From: an uncultured Candidatus Entotheonella sp. | GTDB taxonomy: Bacteria; Tectomicrobia; Entotheonellia; Entotheonellales; Entotheonellaceae | Reading direction: 5' to 3' | Assembly (NCBI GenBank): GCA_951828535.1 | Contig: OX639990.1 | Coordinates: 3,335,300-3,399,299, forward strand | Length of the DNA: 64,000 nucleotides | Part shown: one piece after another, positions 7,355 through 15,510 of the stretch | Position numbering within the stretch: position 1 is the first letter of the stretch | How the letters are laid out: each line of letters begins with the position of its first letter | The notes under the pieces: generated by a model | What the model was told of the DNA's origin: nothing | Seen by the model: only the letters and a program-made list of their open reading frames with translations | Databases searched by the model: none | Translations under genes and position numbers: made by a program

Positions 7355-8731
7355 ATGACACAGGCTGTTGACCGTCTGGTTCAGCACGTGACTACCACCC
7401 GGTTCCAAGACCTTCCGGCGGCGGCGGTGGCAGCGGTGAAAACGTTTTGTCTGGACACTATCGGGGTAAGCGTTGCCGGCACCACGGCGCGGTACGCGGC
7501 TGAGATGCGGGCGGCAGTGGGCGAATGGGGCAGCAGTGACGAGGCCGCGGTGCTGGGATTAGACGGCAGACTGCCCGCAGGTGCAGCGGCGATGGTCAAT
7601 GCCTTTCATGCCCACAATCAGGAATTCGATTGCGTGCACGAGGCCGCGGTGGTGCACCCGTTGACGACGATCCAATCCGCTGCGCTGGCGTACGCCGAAC
7701 GGTCAGGGGGTGTGACAGGACGGGAGTTGATCCTGGCGTTGGCGCTTGGCGTCGACGTGGCCACGTCCATCGGCATGGCGGCGAAAACGGGTCTGCGGTT
7801 CTTTCGCCCGGCCACCGCCGGCGTGTTCGGCGCCACCGCGGCTGTCGGCAAGCTGGCCGTCCTGGACGCCGTGAGGCTGAAGAACGCGCTCGGCCTGGCC
7901 TACGCGCAAAACGCCGGCACCATGCAGTCGCACGTCGAAGGCGGTCCGGCGCTGGCCCTGCAAATGGGCTTTGCCGCCGGCGCTGCCATCCGGGCCGTTG
8001 ATCTCGCGCAGGCCGGCATGCCCGGACCGCACGACGTTCTGGAAGGGCCGTTCGGTTACTTCCGCCTGTACGAAGGAGAATGGGACCTGGAACCGGTGTG
8101 GGCGGAACTGGGAGCCGTCTGGCGCATCACCCAGGTCAGCCACAAGCCGTTCCCGACCGGCCGCGCCGCGCATGGCGGGCTGGACGGCATCCTGCAACTA
8201 CGGGCCACGCATGGCTTGCAGGCTGACGACGTCGCCCGGCTGACCTTGGCGGCGCCGCCGCTGATCCACCAACTGGTGGGGCGGCCCCCACAGCCTGACA
8301 TGGACGTGACCTATGCCCGCCTGTGTTTCCAATACGTCGGCGCCCTAGCTCTGCTGCACGGCGTCATCGATGTCGCTGACTTCAGTTCCGAACGCCTCGC
8401 CGACCCCCGCTTGCACGACATCGCCCGGCGTATCGAACTGGCGGCCGACGGCAATCCCGATCCCAACGCCCTGGCGCCACAAGCCGTTACCGCCCACCTC
8501 AAGGACGGCCGCACCCTGCGCGTCGACGTTGCCCACACCCTCGGCAGCCCCGAACGTCCTCTCAGCCGAGAGCAGCACCTCGACAAATTCCGCCGCTGCT
8601 GGTCCTGCGGCGCCCAACCCCTCGCCGCCGAGGCGGCCGACCGGCTCATACACTTCGTCGATGGCCTGGACGCGTTGGACAATTCCAACGCGCTGGTCGC
8701 CCTCACGCGCCCTAATTGGGACGCAGAATGA
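7355..8731 (+). CDS. MmgE/PrpD-family protein
   Basis: 458 residues from ATG 7355 (MTQAVDRLVQHV); an in-frame TTG 18 bases upstream is less likely. Family features: FQDLPAAAVAAVKTFCLDTIGVSVAG, AFHAHNQEFDCVHEAAVVHP with the active-site His/Asp region, RFFRPATAGVFGATAAVGKL, and SHKPFPTGRAAHG. Members include 2-methylcitrate dehydratase and cis-aconitate decarboxylase; many are uncharacterised. No other methylcitrate-cycle genes lie nearby, so a methylcitrate role is not implied. Confidence 0.88.
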   Translation: MTQAVDRLVQHVTTTRFQDLPAAAVAAVKTFCLDTIGVSVAGTTARYAAEMRAAVGEWGSSDEAAVLGLDGRLPAGAAAMVNAFHAHNQEFDCVHEAAVVHPLTTIQSAALAYAERSGGVTGRELILALALGVDVATSIGMAAKTGLRFFRPATAGVFGATAAVGKLAVLDAVRLKNALGLAYAQNAGTMQSHVEGGPALALQMGFAAGAAIRAVDLAQAGMPGPHDVLEGPFGYFRLYEGEWDLEPVWAELGAVWRITQVSHKPFPTGRAAHGGLDGILQLRATHGLQADDVARLTLAAPPLIHQLVGRPPQPDMDVTYARLCFQYVGALALLHGVIDVADFSSERLADPRLHDIARRIELAADGNPDPNALAPQAVTAHLKDGRTLRVDVAHTLGSPERPLSREQHLDKFRRCWSCGAQPLAAEAADRLIHFVDGLDALDNSNALVALTRPNWDAE

Positions 8732-8747
8732 CAGATTACAAATCAGG

Positions 8748-10007
8748 CTATGGGATTGTGCGAACAAGGCGGAAGCCGACGTTGGCGCCGCGAAAGGCGG
8801 GGTGGGCATGGCTGCGGGAGGCGGCGCGGCAATCCTCGGCAGGGGAGAGATAACTGCCGCCGCGTATAACCCGCCGGTTGCCGGGAGGCGGGCCGACGGA
8901 CTCGGTGGCGGCTTCCGACGGGTAGGCGCCGTAGCGGTCCTGCACCCACTCCCAGACGCCGCCGTGCATAGCGTACACGCCCCAGGCGTTCGGCTGCTTC
9001 TCGCCTACCGGGTGGGTGGTGTTGCCGGAGTTGTCGGCGTACCAGCCGTAGGCGTCGAGCTGGGCCGCGTCGTCGCCGAAGGCGTAGGCCGCAGCGGAGC
9101 CGGCGCGCGCGGCGTATTCCCACTCGGCCTCGGTGGGCAGGCGATACGTGGTGCCGGGCTCCATGGCGTTCAGCTTGTTGACAAATTCCCGCGCGTCGTT
9201 CCAGGAGACGCTCTCGACCGGTCGGCTGGGATCCCCGGTAAACTGGCTGGGGTCGCTCTCCATCACCGCGTGCCACTGCGCCTGCGTCACCTCAAACTGC
9301 CCGATATAAAACGGCTTGTCGAGGGCCATCGAGCGCACCGGCCGCTCGTCGGCATCGCCGCGTTCCGACCCCATCTCAAACGAGCCGGCCGGGATCAGCA
9401 CGAACGCCATGTCCAGGGTGTTCGCCCAGGTCTTCGACGGCTCGGCAGCGGCGGCCGCAGCAGCAGGCGGGGCCGCCGCGAGAGCCGCGATGTCCTCGCG
9501 CGCCGCATCCAGATCAGCGCGCGCCTCGCGCAGTTCCTGCATAACGGATTCGACCTGCCCGGCGAGCTCGGTCAGGCGTTGAGCGGCCGCCTGTTGCCGG
9601 GTCATGGCCGTAAACACCTGATCTTCAATCTGCGCCAACCGCCGACCGGCGGCCTGCTGATCGGCGGTGGCGGATTCCAACCGGCTTTGCAACGCCGTGA
9701 GGCGCTCATTCGTGCCCTGCTGCAGCGTGTCCAGGGTGGATCGCGTCTCCTCGACACCCTGCACCGCGGCGTCGACCTGCTGCACGAGTTGCGCCAGGCG
9801 TTGCGTGACCTCCTGTTGCTCCGAGATGGCCGCGCGCAACTGGTCCTGCATCCCAATCAGACGCTCCCCGGCGTCCCGGAGGCGCACCGCTCCGCCCTGA
9901 AGCTGCCAGCCGACGTAGATCAAGCCGGCGGCCAGCACGGCAATCACCCCCCACTGCCAGCGGCTCTGGGATGTTGTCCGTGTCACCGGCGTTCCTGTTG
10001 CCATCAC
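8748..10007 (-). CDS. Membrane-anchored coiled-coil protein with FGE/SUMF1-type C-terminal domain
   Basis: 419 residues in three parts: a membrane helix at about 18-36 (WGVIAVLAAGLIYVGWQL), a long Gln/Ala-rich coiled coil (about 40-185) and an Ala-rich linker, then a formylglycine-generating-enzyme-like domain from FVLIPAGSFEMGSERGD through YRLPTEAEWEYAARAG, GGVWEWVQDRYG and RVIRGGSY to GFRLVR. The domain is probably periplasmic. The Cys pair of true FGE is not visible (only one Cys, in EDCRAASR), so sulfatase activation is unlikely; such domains often act as binding modules. The coiled-coil style recurs at 17.6 and 49-52 kb. Confidence 0.88.
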   Translation of the reverse strand: MMATGTPVTRTTSQSRWQWGVIAVLAAGLIYVGWQLQGGAVRLRDAGERLIGMQDQLRAAISEQQEVTQRLAQLVQQVDAAVQGVEETRSTLDTLQQGTNERLTALQSRLESATADQQAAGRRLAQIEDQVFTAMTRQQAAAQRLTELAGQVESVMQELREARADLDAAREDIAALAAAPPAAAAAAAEPSKTWANTLDMAFVLIPAGSFEMGSERGDADERPVRSMALDKPFYIGQFEVTQAQWHAVMESDPSQFTGDPSRPVESVSWNDAREFVNKLNAMEPGTTYRLPTEAEWEYAARAGSAAAYAFGDDAAQLDAYGWYADNSGNTTHPVGEKQPNAWGVYAMHGGVWEWVQDRYGAYPSEAATESVGPPPGNRRVIRGGSYLSPAEDCRAASRSHAHPAFRGANVGFRLVRTIP

Positions 10008-10104
10008 GCCCCCTGTTCAGGAACGGGTCTGCAATACAGCGACCTCACACACATTCCACTTGATCCGAAACCAGCCCGCAAGCGGCATCGGGCGCCGGGC
10101 GGGA

Positions 10105-11811
10105 TTACCCTCGCGCCAGCGCGCCGCGGATCAACTGACCGGGCAGGGCGCCGGTGTGCTCGTTGTCGCGCATCAGCACCTCGCCGTTCACCACGGTCGC
10201 CTTGATGCCGACCGATTTCTGTTTCAGCCGCCGCGCCCCGGCAGGCAGGTCGTTCACCACCTCCGGCAGCATCGGCGCGATCGTTTCGGGATCGAATACC
10301 ACCACGTCCGCCGCGCCACCCGCGCGCAGCAGGCCGCGATCGTTCATGCCCCAGTAGGAAGCGGGCACCAACGTCAGTTGCCGCACGGCGTCCTCAAGCG
10401 TCAATTCCTGGCGCTCCCGCACCCAATAGCCCAGCAGGTGGGTCTGCAGCGAGGCGTCCATGATCTGCGACACGTGGGCGCCGGAATCCGAAAAGGTGAC
10501 CACGGTGCGCGGGTGCCGGATCAACTCCAGCGCGTGCTCCTCGTTCTCGTTGGCGATGGGTTGCAGAAAGCACTGCTTCATGCCCTTCTCCAGCGCCAGA
10601 TCGATCACCACGTCCACCGGATCCTGGTTACGCTCCCTCGCCACCTCGGCTACGGAGCGATGCGGCGTCAGGCCGCCATTCATGACGAACAGGTGGTCGT
10701 AATTCGCCGACCGGGCCTCGGGGCCGACGCCGTGGCCGCCGTCATCCGCCTGCCCATGGGCCGCCTCGACCAGCTTACGGCGCAGCTCGGGATCGCGCAG
10801 CGCGGCTTGCTGCTCGCTGAGGGAGAGTTGGCGCACGTCGCGCCACACCGGCAGGTTGTCGTAAGGCATGTGGGTCTCGAACGACAGGACCAGGTTGAGC
10901 GCCCGGCTGTGCACCTGGATGAACATCCTGCCGCCGGCCGCGGCGGTCTCGTCGGCCGTGGCCAGGAAGGAGCGCCAGGTTTCCGGCCCGTTGCGGCGGC
11001 TGAACTGGCCGTAGGTGATGGGCACGCCGGTATCGACGGCGAGGTCGCGCAGGCGCGACAGGTAATCCTGCAGGTCCTCGGGCGTCTTGGGGTTCTCATT
11101 GGCGATCTCAAACACCCCGGCGCCCATCTCGCCCATGGCGCCGACGAGCTGCCGGACCTCATCCCAGGCCGCCAGCCGGCTGGCCACCGGTTGCCCGTTG
11201 GGGGTGCGGTGCGACTGGCTGCGGGAGGTGGTGAAGCCCATGGCGCCGGCGCGGATGGCGTCGCGCACGTGGCGCTGCATGTGGTCGACGTCCTCAGGGG
11301 TCGCCGCCTCGTCGAAGGCCCGTTCGCCCATGACGTAGGTGCGCAGGGCCGAGTGGCCGACGTAGGCCGCGTAGTTGATGCCCTTGGGCAGCCGGTCCAC
11401 GGTGTCGAGGTATTCCGGGAAGGTCTCCCACGTCCACTTGATGCCCGCGGCCATGGCTTGCGGCGAGATGTCCTCGGCGCGTTCGAGGTTGCGCATCACC
11501 AGGTCGTTGTGCGCCTCGGCGCAGGGGGCGAGGGAGAAGCCGCAGTTACCCATCACCACGCTGGTAACGCCGTGCCAGCAGGAGCAGGTGCCGAGCGGGT
11601 CCCAATTGACCTGGGCGTCCATGTGGGTATGGCCGTCAATAAAACCGGGCGCCACCACGTGCCCCTCGGCGTCGAGCGTTTCCTTGGCGGCGGCGTTGAG
11701 CCTGCCGATGGCGGCGATCCGGCCGTGTACGATGCCCACGTCGGCGCGGTAGCGCGGCATGCCGGAACCATCGACGACGGTGCCGTTGCGAATGATGAGA
11801 TCGTATTGCAT
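10105..11811 (-). CDS. N-acyl-D-amino-acid deacylase family amidohydrolase
   Basis: 568 residues, a metal-dependent TIM-barrel amidohydrolase of the D-aminoacylase group. MQYDLIIRNGTVVDGSG opens the small beta domain; GFIDGHTHMDAQ is the metal-binding HxH; TFSDSGAHVSQI carries the catalytic Asp; PASYWGMNDRGLLRAGGAADVVVFD and VVNGEVLMRDNEHTGALPG close the protein. It would hydrolyse N-acyl-D-amino acids or a related cyclic or acyl amide in the cytoplasm. ATG 11811 follows GGGGACACC. Confidence 0.9.
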   Translation of the reverse strand: MQYDLIIRNGTVVDGSGMPRYRADVGIVHGRIAAIGRLNAAAKETLDAEGHVVAPGFIDGHTHMDAQVNWDPLGTCSCWHGVTSVVMGNCGFSLAPCAEAHNDLVMRNLERAEDISPQAMAAGIKWTWETFPEYLDTVDRLPKGINYAAYVGHSALRTYVMGERAFDEAATPEDVDHMQRHVRDAIRAGAMGFTTSRSQSHRTPNGQPVASRLAAWDEVRQLVGAMGEMGAGVFEIANENPKTPEDLQDYLSRLRDLAVDTGVPITYGQFSRRNGPETWRSFLATADETAAAGGRMFIQVHSRALNLVLSFETHMPYDNLPVWRDVRQLSLSEQQAALRDPELRRKLVEAAHGQADDGGHGVGPEARSANYDHLFVMNGGLTPHRSVAEVARERNQDPVDVVIDLALEKGMKQCFLQPIANENEEHALELIRHPRTVVTFSDSGAHVSQIMDASLQTHLLGYWVRERQELTLEDAVRQLTLVPASYWGMNDRGLLRAGGAADVVVFDPETIAPMLPEVVNDLPAGARRLKQKSVGIKATVVNGEVLMRDNEHTGALPGQLIRGALARG

Positions 11812-11976
11812 GGTGTCCCCTTATGGTACGGGTAGGAGGTGGGATGATTCAGCTACGATAGCACAGCGGGCCTGGCGTCTCCACCGCCGCGCCGCACCGC
11901 TGTGGACGCCACCGCCAAAATGTGATTTAGTGTGCCGTTACAGCCAATCCATTCCCCACCATAAGGAGAAGCCTTC

Positions 11977-12387
11977 ATGGGCGTCGACGTCGTGAAAGAG
12001 GCAATTGACCTGGGCATCGTCACCACCAACGGCGATGCCATGCTGACGTTTTACCGGGACGTGCTCGGCTTTCGGCACGAGGGCGACCTTCACATGGAGC
12101 ACGTCGGCATCCATACCATGCACCGGCTCTGGTTCGGCAACAGCCTGATCAAGATCGTCGTGCCGGTCGACGACCCCAACAGGCCCGCTGCGCCCGGCGG
12201 CATCCCCGGCGGCACCGGCTACCGCTACTGGACGATGACCATCAGCAACCTCGACGCGGTGCTGGACGCCGTTGGCGCCGCGGGACACAAGGTCGTCTGG
12301 CCGCGAACGGAGGTGCGTCCCGGCGTCGTCATCGCCATGGTCGAGGACCCCGACGGCAATTGGGTCGAGTTCATCCAGTCTGCGTAA
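11977..12387 (+). CDS. VOC-family (glyoxalase/bleomycin-resistance fold) protein
   Basis: 136 residues with paired beta-alpha-beta-beta-beta modules: DLGIVTTNGDAMLTFYRDVLGF, then YWTMTISNLDAVLDAVGAAG and VIAMVEDPDGNWVEFIQ, whose Glu is the usual metal ligand. Start ATG 11977 after AAGGAGAAGCCTTC. It precedes the 2-hydroxyacid dehydrogenase by 48 bases on the same strand, suggesting a shared small-molecule pathway. Could be an isomerase, dioxygenase or lyase; the substrate is not inferable. Confidence 0.88.
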   Translation: MGVDVVKEAIDLGIVTTNGDAMLTFYRDVLGFRHEGDLHMEHVGIHTMHRLWFGNSLIKIVVPVDDPNRPAAPGGIPGGTGYRYWTMTISNLDAVLDAVGAAGHKVVWPRTEVRPGVVIAMVEDPDGNWVEFIQSA

Positions 12388-12435
12388 TCAAAACCGCCAC
12401 CGTTCTGAATTACCCCACACGCATGGAGTACCACA

Positions 12436-13491
12436 ATGCCCCTGAAAGTCGCCTTGATGAACAACAAATACAACCGCTTTGACCTGTTTGAAAAAGCGGG
12501 TATCGAAACCGTTGAAGGACATGCTCGCACCACCGAAGAAATGATCGACCTGTTGCGTGACGCCGACGGCGCCCTGGTCAACACCCGCCCGGATACCAGC
12601 CGCGAGGTCATGGAAACCTGCACCAAGCTCAAGGTCGTGTCGCGCATGGGCGTTGGCGTGGATTCCATCGACTTGGCTGCGGCCACCGAACTGGGCGTCC
12701 TCGCCTGCAACGTGCCCGGCGTCAACACCGCCGAGGTGGCGGATCACGCCGTTGCCATGCTGCTGGCCATGACGCGGCGGCTCTACGAAACCATCACCGC
12801 CACGCGGCAAGGGCAGTGGAGCGACAATCCGCCGCTGATGAACGAATTCCAGCAATCCGTGCGCCGCATCGGCGGTCACACCGTCGGCATCGTCGGCTTC
12901 GGCAACATCGGACGCGCCTTCGCCATGCGCATTCGCGGTTTCGGCCCGGCGCAAATCATCGCCTACGACCCCTTCGTGCCGCAGTCGTCCGCCGACCTGT
13001 ACGGCGTGCGGCTCGTCAGCCTCGAAGAGTTGGCGCGCACCTCGGATTACATCTCCATCCACAGCTCGGCCACGAGCCAGAACGTCCACCTGTTCAACGC
13101 CGGCCTCTTCGCGCAGATGAAGTCCACCGCCATTCTGGTGAACTGCTCGCGCGGGCCGCTGATCGACCAGAAAGCGCTGCTCACCGCGCTGCAGGAAGGC
13201 CAGATCGAATCCGCCGCCATCGACGTCACCGAGATCGAGCCCATCGAGCACGACAACCCGCTGCTCAAGGTTCCCAACCTTGTCATTACGCCCCACCTCG
13301 CCGGCTTCTCGCCCACCTTCCTCGACGAATGCCCGCGCAAGCAGGCCGAGAACGTCATCAACGTCCTCACCGGCAAGCGCCCTCACGGCCTCGCCAACCC
13401 TGAGGTCATCAAAACCCTCGCCGTCATGCGCGCCTCCGACCCCGGGCGCTGGGAAGGCATCCCGGATTTTTCCATCGCGCTGGAGTTGTAG
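12436..13491 (+). CDS. D-isomer-specific 2-hydroxyacid dehydrogenase
   Basis: 351 residues. VSRMGVGVDSIDLAAA starts the catalytic/cofactor transition, GIVGFGNIGRAF is the Rossmann GxGxxG, and the catalytic triad is visible as Arg in NCSRGPLID, Glu in VTEIEPIEHDNPL and His in VITPHLAGFSP. It reduces 2-keto acids or oxidises D-2-hydroxyacids with NAD(H). It resembles the phosphoglycerate dehydrogenase branch but lacks an ACT domain and follows a VOC gene, so a catabolic role is more likely than serine synthesis. Confidence 0.9.
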   Translation: MPLKVALMNNKYNRFDLFEKAGIETVEGHARTTEEMIDLLRDADGALVNTRPDTSREVMETCTKLKVVSRMGVGVDSIDLAAATELGVLACNVPGVNTAEVADHAVAMLLAMTRRLYETITATRQGQWSDNPPLMNEFQQSVRRIGGHTVGIVGFGNIGRAFAMRIRGFGPAQIIAYDPFVPQSSADLYGVRLVSLEELARTSDYISIHSSATSQNVHLFNAGLFAQMKSTAILVNCSRGPLIDQKALLTALQEGQIESAAIDVTEIEPIEHDNPLLKVPNLVITPHLAGFSPTFLDECPRKQAENVINVLTGKRPHGLANPEVIKTLAVMRASDPGRWEGIPDFSIALEL

Positions 13492-13573
13492 AGGGTTGCG
13501 CGGGGCTGTGAGCGGGGAGGGGGGATTGAACCGGTCATGGCAAACGGGGGGCCGCGTCCCTCTTCTTCAAACC

Positions 13574-13602
13574 TTGACAATGCCGTCGGCAGGCGATATG
13601 CT
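13574..13602 (+). promoter_or_regulatory. Consensus promoter of the initiator tRNA
   Basis: TTGACA (13574-13579), 17-bp spacer, TATGCT (13597-13602), 13 bases before the tRNA. It closely resembles the promoter at 61320-61348 (both TTGACAATGCC ... TATGCT). Confidence 0.85.
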
Positions 13603-13615
13603 TCCCGGCATCAAG

Positions 13616-13689
13616 TGCGGGGTGGAGCAGTCAGGCAGCTCGTTGGGCTCATAACCCAAAGGTCGCTGGTTCAAATCCAGCCCCCGCTA
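13616..13689 (+). tRNA. Initiator tRNA-fMet (CAT)
   Basis: A 74-nt cloverleaf. Acceptor stem GCGGGG / CCCCGC with an unpaired T at position 1 facing T at 72, the initiator hallmark of no 1-72 pair; D-arm GAGCAGTCAGGCAGCTC; anticodon arm TTGGGCTCATAACCCAA with three consecutive G-C pairs and anticodon CAT, again diagnostic of fMet; T-arm GCTGGTTCAAATCCAGC. CCA is not encoded. A strong promoter precedes it and an intrinsic terminator follows 10 bases later, so it is a stand-alone transcription unit. Confidence 0.97.
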
Positions 13690-13698
13690 TGAACGAAA

Positions 13699-13733
13699 CC
13701 GGCACTCCCTGAGCAGGGAGTGCCGGTTTTTTT
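13699..13733 (+). terminator. Intrinsic terminator of tRNA-fMet
   Basis: Perfect GC-rich hairpin CCGGCACTCCCTG / CAGGGAGTGCCGG (13699-13726) followed by seven T (13727-13733), just after the tRNA. Confidence 0.93.
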
Positions 13734-13752
13734 GTGCCCGCCTGGCGCCAAC

Positions 13753-13788
13753 AAAAAAGGCGTGCGGGAAAAAATTCCCACACGCCTT
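13753..13788 (-). terminator. Intrinsic terminator of the minus-strand NPC-repeat gene
   Basis: Hairpin AAGGCGTG / CACGCCTT with an inner GGGAA / TTCCC stem. On the minus strand it is followed by a T run (A run 13753-13758 on the plus strand). It lies 22 bases past the stop at 13810. Confidence 0.85.
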
Positions 13789-13809
13789 GCCGCTGCGGCA
13801 ACGTACTGA

Positions 13810-13974
13810 CTACTGCCCGTCTCCGCCCTGTGGGTTGCAGGGATTGCACGGGTTACAAGGATTGCACGGGTTGCATGGGTTCGCCTCGCCTTCCTCATGG
13901 CTACCAGCAAACGCCACAGAGGAACCGATAAGGAACATCGCCAAGGTCAAAAAGACTACGATAGACTTGCGCAT
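13810..13974 (-). CDS. Small secreted protein with tandem Asn-Pro-Cys repeats
   Basis: 54 residues from ATG 13974, preceded by AGGAGG with a 6-base spacer. MRKSIVVFLTLAMFLIGSSVAFA is a clear Sec signal peptide. The mature part is about 31 residues: SHEEGEA then five NPC triplets and NPQGGDGQ. Five closely spaced Cys in a short acidic, Gly-containing peptide suggest metal binding or disulfide linkage in the periplasm or outside. Promoter at 14027-14056 and terminator at 13753-13788 show a dedicated monocistronic gene. A longer frame from 14022 exists but bypasses the ribosome site. Confidence 0.85.
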   Translation of the reverse strand: MRKSIVVFLTLAMFLIGSSVAFAGSHEEGEANPCNPCNPCNPCNPCNPQGGDGQ

Positions 13975-14026
13975 GGAATTGCCTCCTGCATGGATTGAAA
14001 GCGTCACGACTTTGTTGGGCACCCTA

Positions 14027-14056
14027 ATTCTACTAAAGGTTCCCGTGCCTTGTCAA
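14027..14056 (-). promoter_or_regulatory. Promoter of the NPC-repeat protein
   Basis: On the minus strand TTGACA (14056-14051), 18-bp spacer, TAGAAT (14032-14027), about 50 bases upstream of the ATG at 13974. Confidence 0.75.
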
Positions 14057-14085
14057 GTTAAGTCATCGGTAGTTTTACCCTCTCG

Positions 14086-15381
14086 TCAAAACTGCCTTAC
14101 AAACCGCAGTTCGGCGCGGTTGCGCTCATAGTCCTGCGCCTGCGCGTTGGTGAGGCGGGCCTCGTTGATGAGCGCCAGTTGCGGGCTGAAGCCGTAGAGG
14201 GTGAAGGCGCGGTTGAGGACCGAGACGGTGAACGTGCGGATGCGGTCAAACCGCTGGTCGCCGTCCAGCGTCAGGTGCACCTGGCCGCTGCCGTCGTAGC
14301 GCACCCGCCGCATCTGGGCGCTGGTGCCCAGGGTGAAGCCCAGCGGCAGGGCGAGCGAGGTGCCCACCCGCACCCAGCGCGCCAGGTTGCGCCAGTGCAC
14401 GGACGCCGCGTGGTCGCGCTCGTAGCCCACGGTCATGTGGACGCGCAGCACCGGCGCCGGCGTCCAGGCGAAGCTGAGGTTAAAACTTGCTTGCGGGCCG
14501 TCGAGAAAGTCACGCTGCTGGTGGTCGCGCTCGCGGTACGCCGCGGTGCCGCGCGCCCACAGCCGCGCCGTCAGGCGGCGGTCGAGTTCCAGGCGCACGC
14601 CGGTCTCGTCCACGTACGGGGTGCCGCCGAGCCACTGCCGCTGCGCGGTGGCCAGCAGGCTGAGCTCGGTAATCGGGCTCGCCAGCCAGCGCGGCCCGGC
14701 GTGGGCGGCCAGAAAGAATTGATCAAAGTCGCTGCCACTGTATTCCCGCTGCGCCACGTCGGCGCCCACCCGCAGCCGCAGCCGTTGGCTCAACGGCTGC
14801 TGGTACTCGCCGCCGCCCCACACCGAGACGCCCAGGCCGGAGCGGGCACCGAAATCCCCCTGGCGAGTGAAGGGCAACCGCCCGCTGCCGAGGTCGAGGT
14901 AGATGATTTCGGTCTCCGAGGCGGCGTTGAGGTTGCTGTCCGGGGCGATGGCGGCGCCGAAATAGCCTGTGAGGCGCTTGCGGGCGCGCATGACGTTGAG
15001 GAAGCGGTGGATGTTGGCGGTCACCGGCGGCGGCACGCCGCCGGCCAATACCAGCTCGAAGTGCCACCGCGCCAGTCCGTCCTGCCTCTTCAGGAAGAAC
15101 GTCCGCGCCAGTTCCAGCCGCACCCGCACCAGTTCCGGTCGGTTGACCAGGATGAGCCGGAAGGCGGCGATGGCCCGGTCGTACAGCTCGTCGCGCGCCT
15201 CGTCGCTGTCGGCCTGCTCGGCCGCGGCCAGCGACTGCATGCCGATGCGGAACAGGACGGCGATACGGTCAACCCGTTCGGGTGCCGGTTCTTCTTGGGC
15301 ATTCGCCGCGCAAGCCAACAGGATACACCCCAGCAGGACAACCTGGACGGGTATCCAAAAGTGCGGGCGGAGTGTCCTCAT
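14086..15381 (-). CDS. Slam-like surface lipoprotein assembly modifier (DUF560 barrel)
   Basis: 431 residues: signal peptide (residues 1-28, ending ACAANA), an alpha-helical TPR-like region (about 35-130) with LVNRPELVRVRLELARTFFL, then a C-terminal beta-barrel domain beginning GYFGAAIAPDSNLNAAS. Family-like segments include SGLGVSVWGGGEYQQPL, AHAGPRWLASPITELSL and the end FTLYGFSPQLALINEARLTN closing with RFVRQF, a terminal aromatic expected of outer-membrane barrels. Slam proteins move lipoproteins to the cell surface. The gene immediately upstream encodes a lipoprotein with a TbpB-like end, a plausible client. Confidence 0.85.
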   Translation of the reverse strand: MRTLRPHFWIPVQVVLLGCILLACAANAQEEPAPERVDRIAVLFRIGMQSLAAAEQADSDEARDELYDRAIAAFRLILVNRPELVRVRLELARTFFLKRQDGLARWHFELVLAGGVPPPVTANIHRFLNVMRARKRLTGYFGAAIAPDSNLNAASETEIIYLDLGSGRLPFTRQGDFGARSGLGVSVWGGGEYQQPLSQRLRLRVGADVAQREYSGSDFDQFFLAAHAGPRWLASPITELSLLATAQRQWLGGTPYVDETGVRLELDRRLTARLWARGTAAYRERDHQQRDFLDGPQASFNLSFAWTPAPVLRVHMTVGYERDHAASVHWRNLARWVRVGTSLALPLGFTLGTSAQMRRVRYDGSGQVHLTLDGDQRFDRIRTFTVSVLNRAFTLYGFSPQLALINEARLTNAQAQDYERNRAELRFVRQF

Positions 15382-15443
15382 CTATTTGGCATCGTCCTTT
15401 GGGCTACGGAGAGGCAAGCGAAGAAACAGGAAGGCAAAGAAAA

Positions 15444-15471
15444 AGGAGGGCGGTGCAGGTGCCGCCCTCCT
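15444..15471 (-). terminator. Hairpin between lipoprotein and Slam genes
   Basis: AGGAGGGCGG / CCGCCCTCCT stem with a short loop; on the minus strand it is followed by a T-rich stretch (TTTTTCTTTG). It could lower Slam expression relative to the lipoprotein gene. Confidence 0.65.
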
Positions 15472-15510
15472 GTAGGGATTGAAGCCTGGAGAATCAGATT
15501 CCCAGGTCTG

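Noticed and set aside
10060-11835. Plus-strand 591-codon open frame
   Set aside because: Antisense to the amidohydrolase with its intact metal motifs.
13835-13886. Short spaced repeats GGGTTGCA/GGATTGCA that might suggest a CRISPR array
   Set aside because: They encode the NPC triplets of the small secreted protein; units are too short for spacers.
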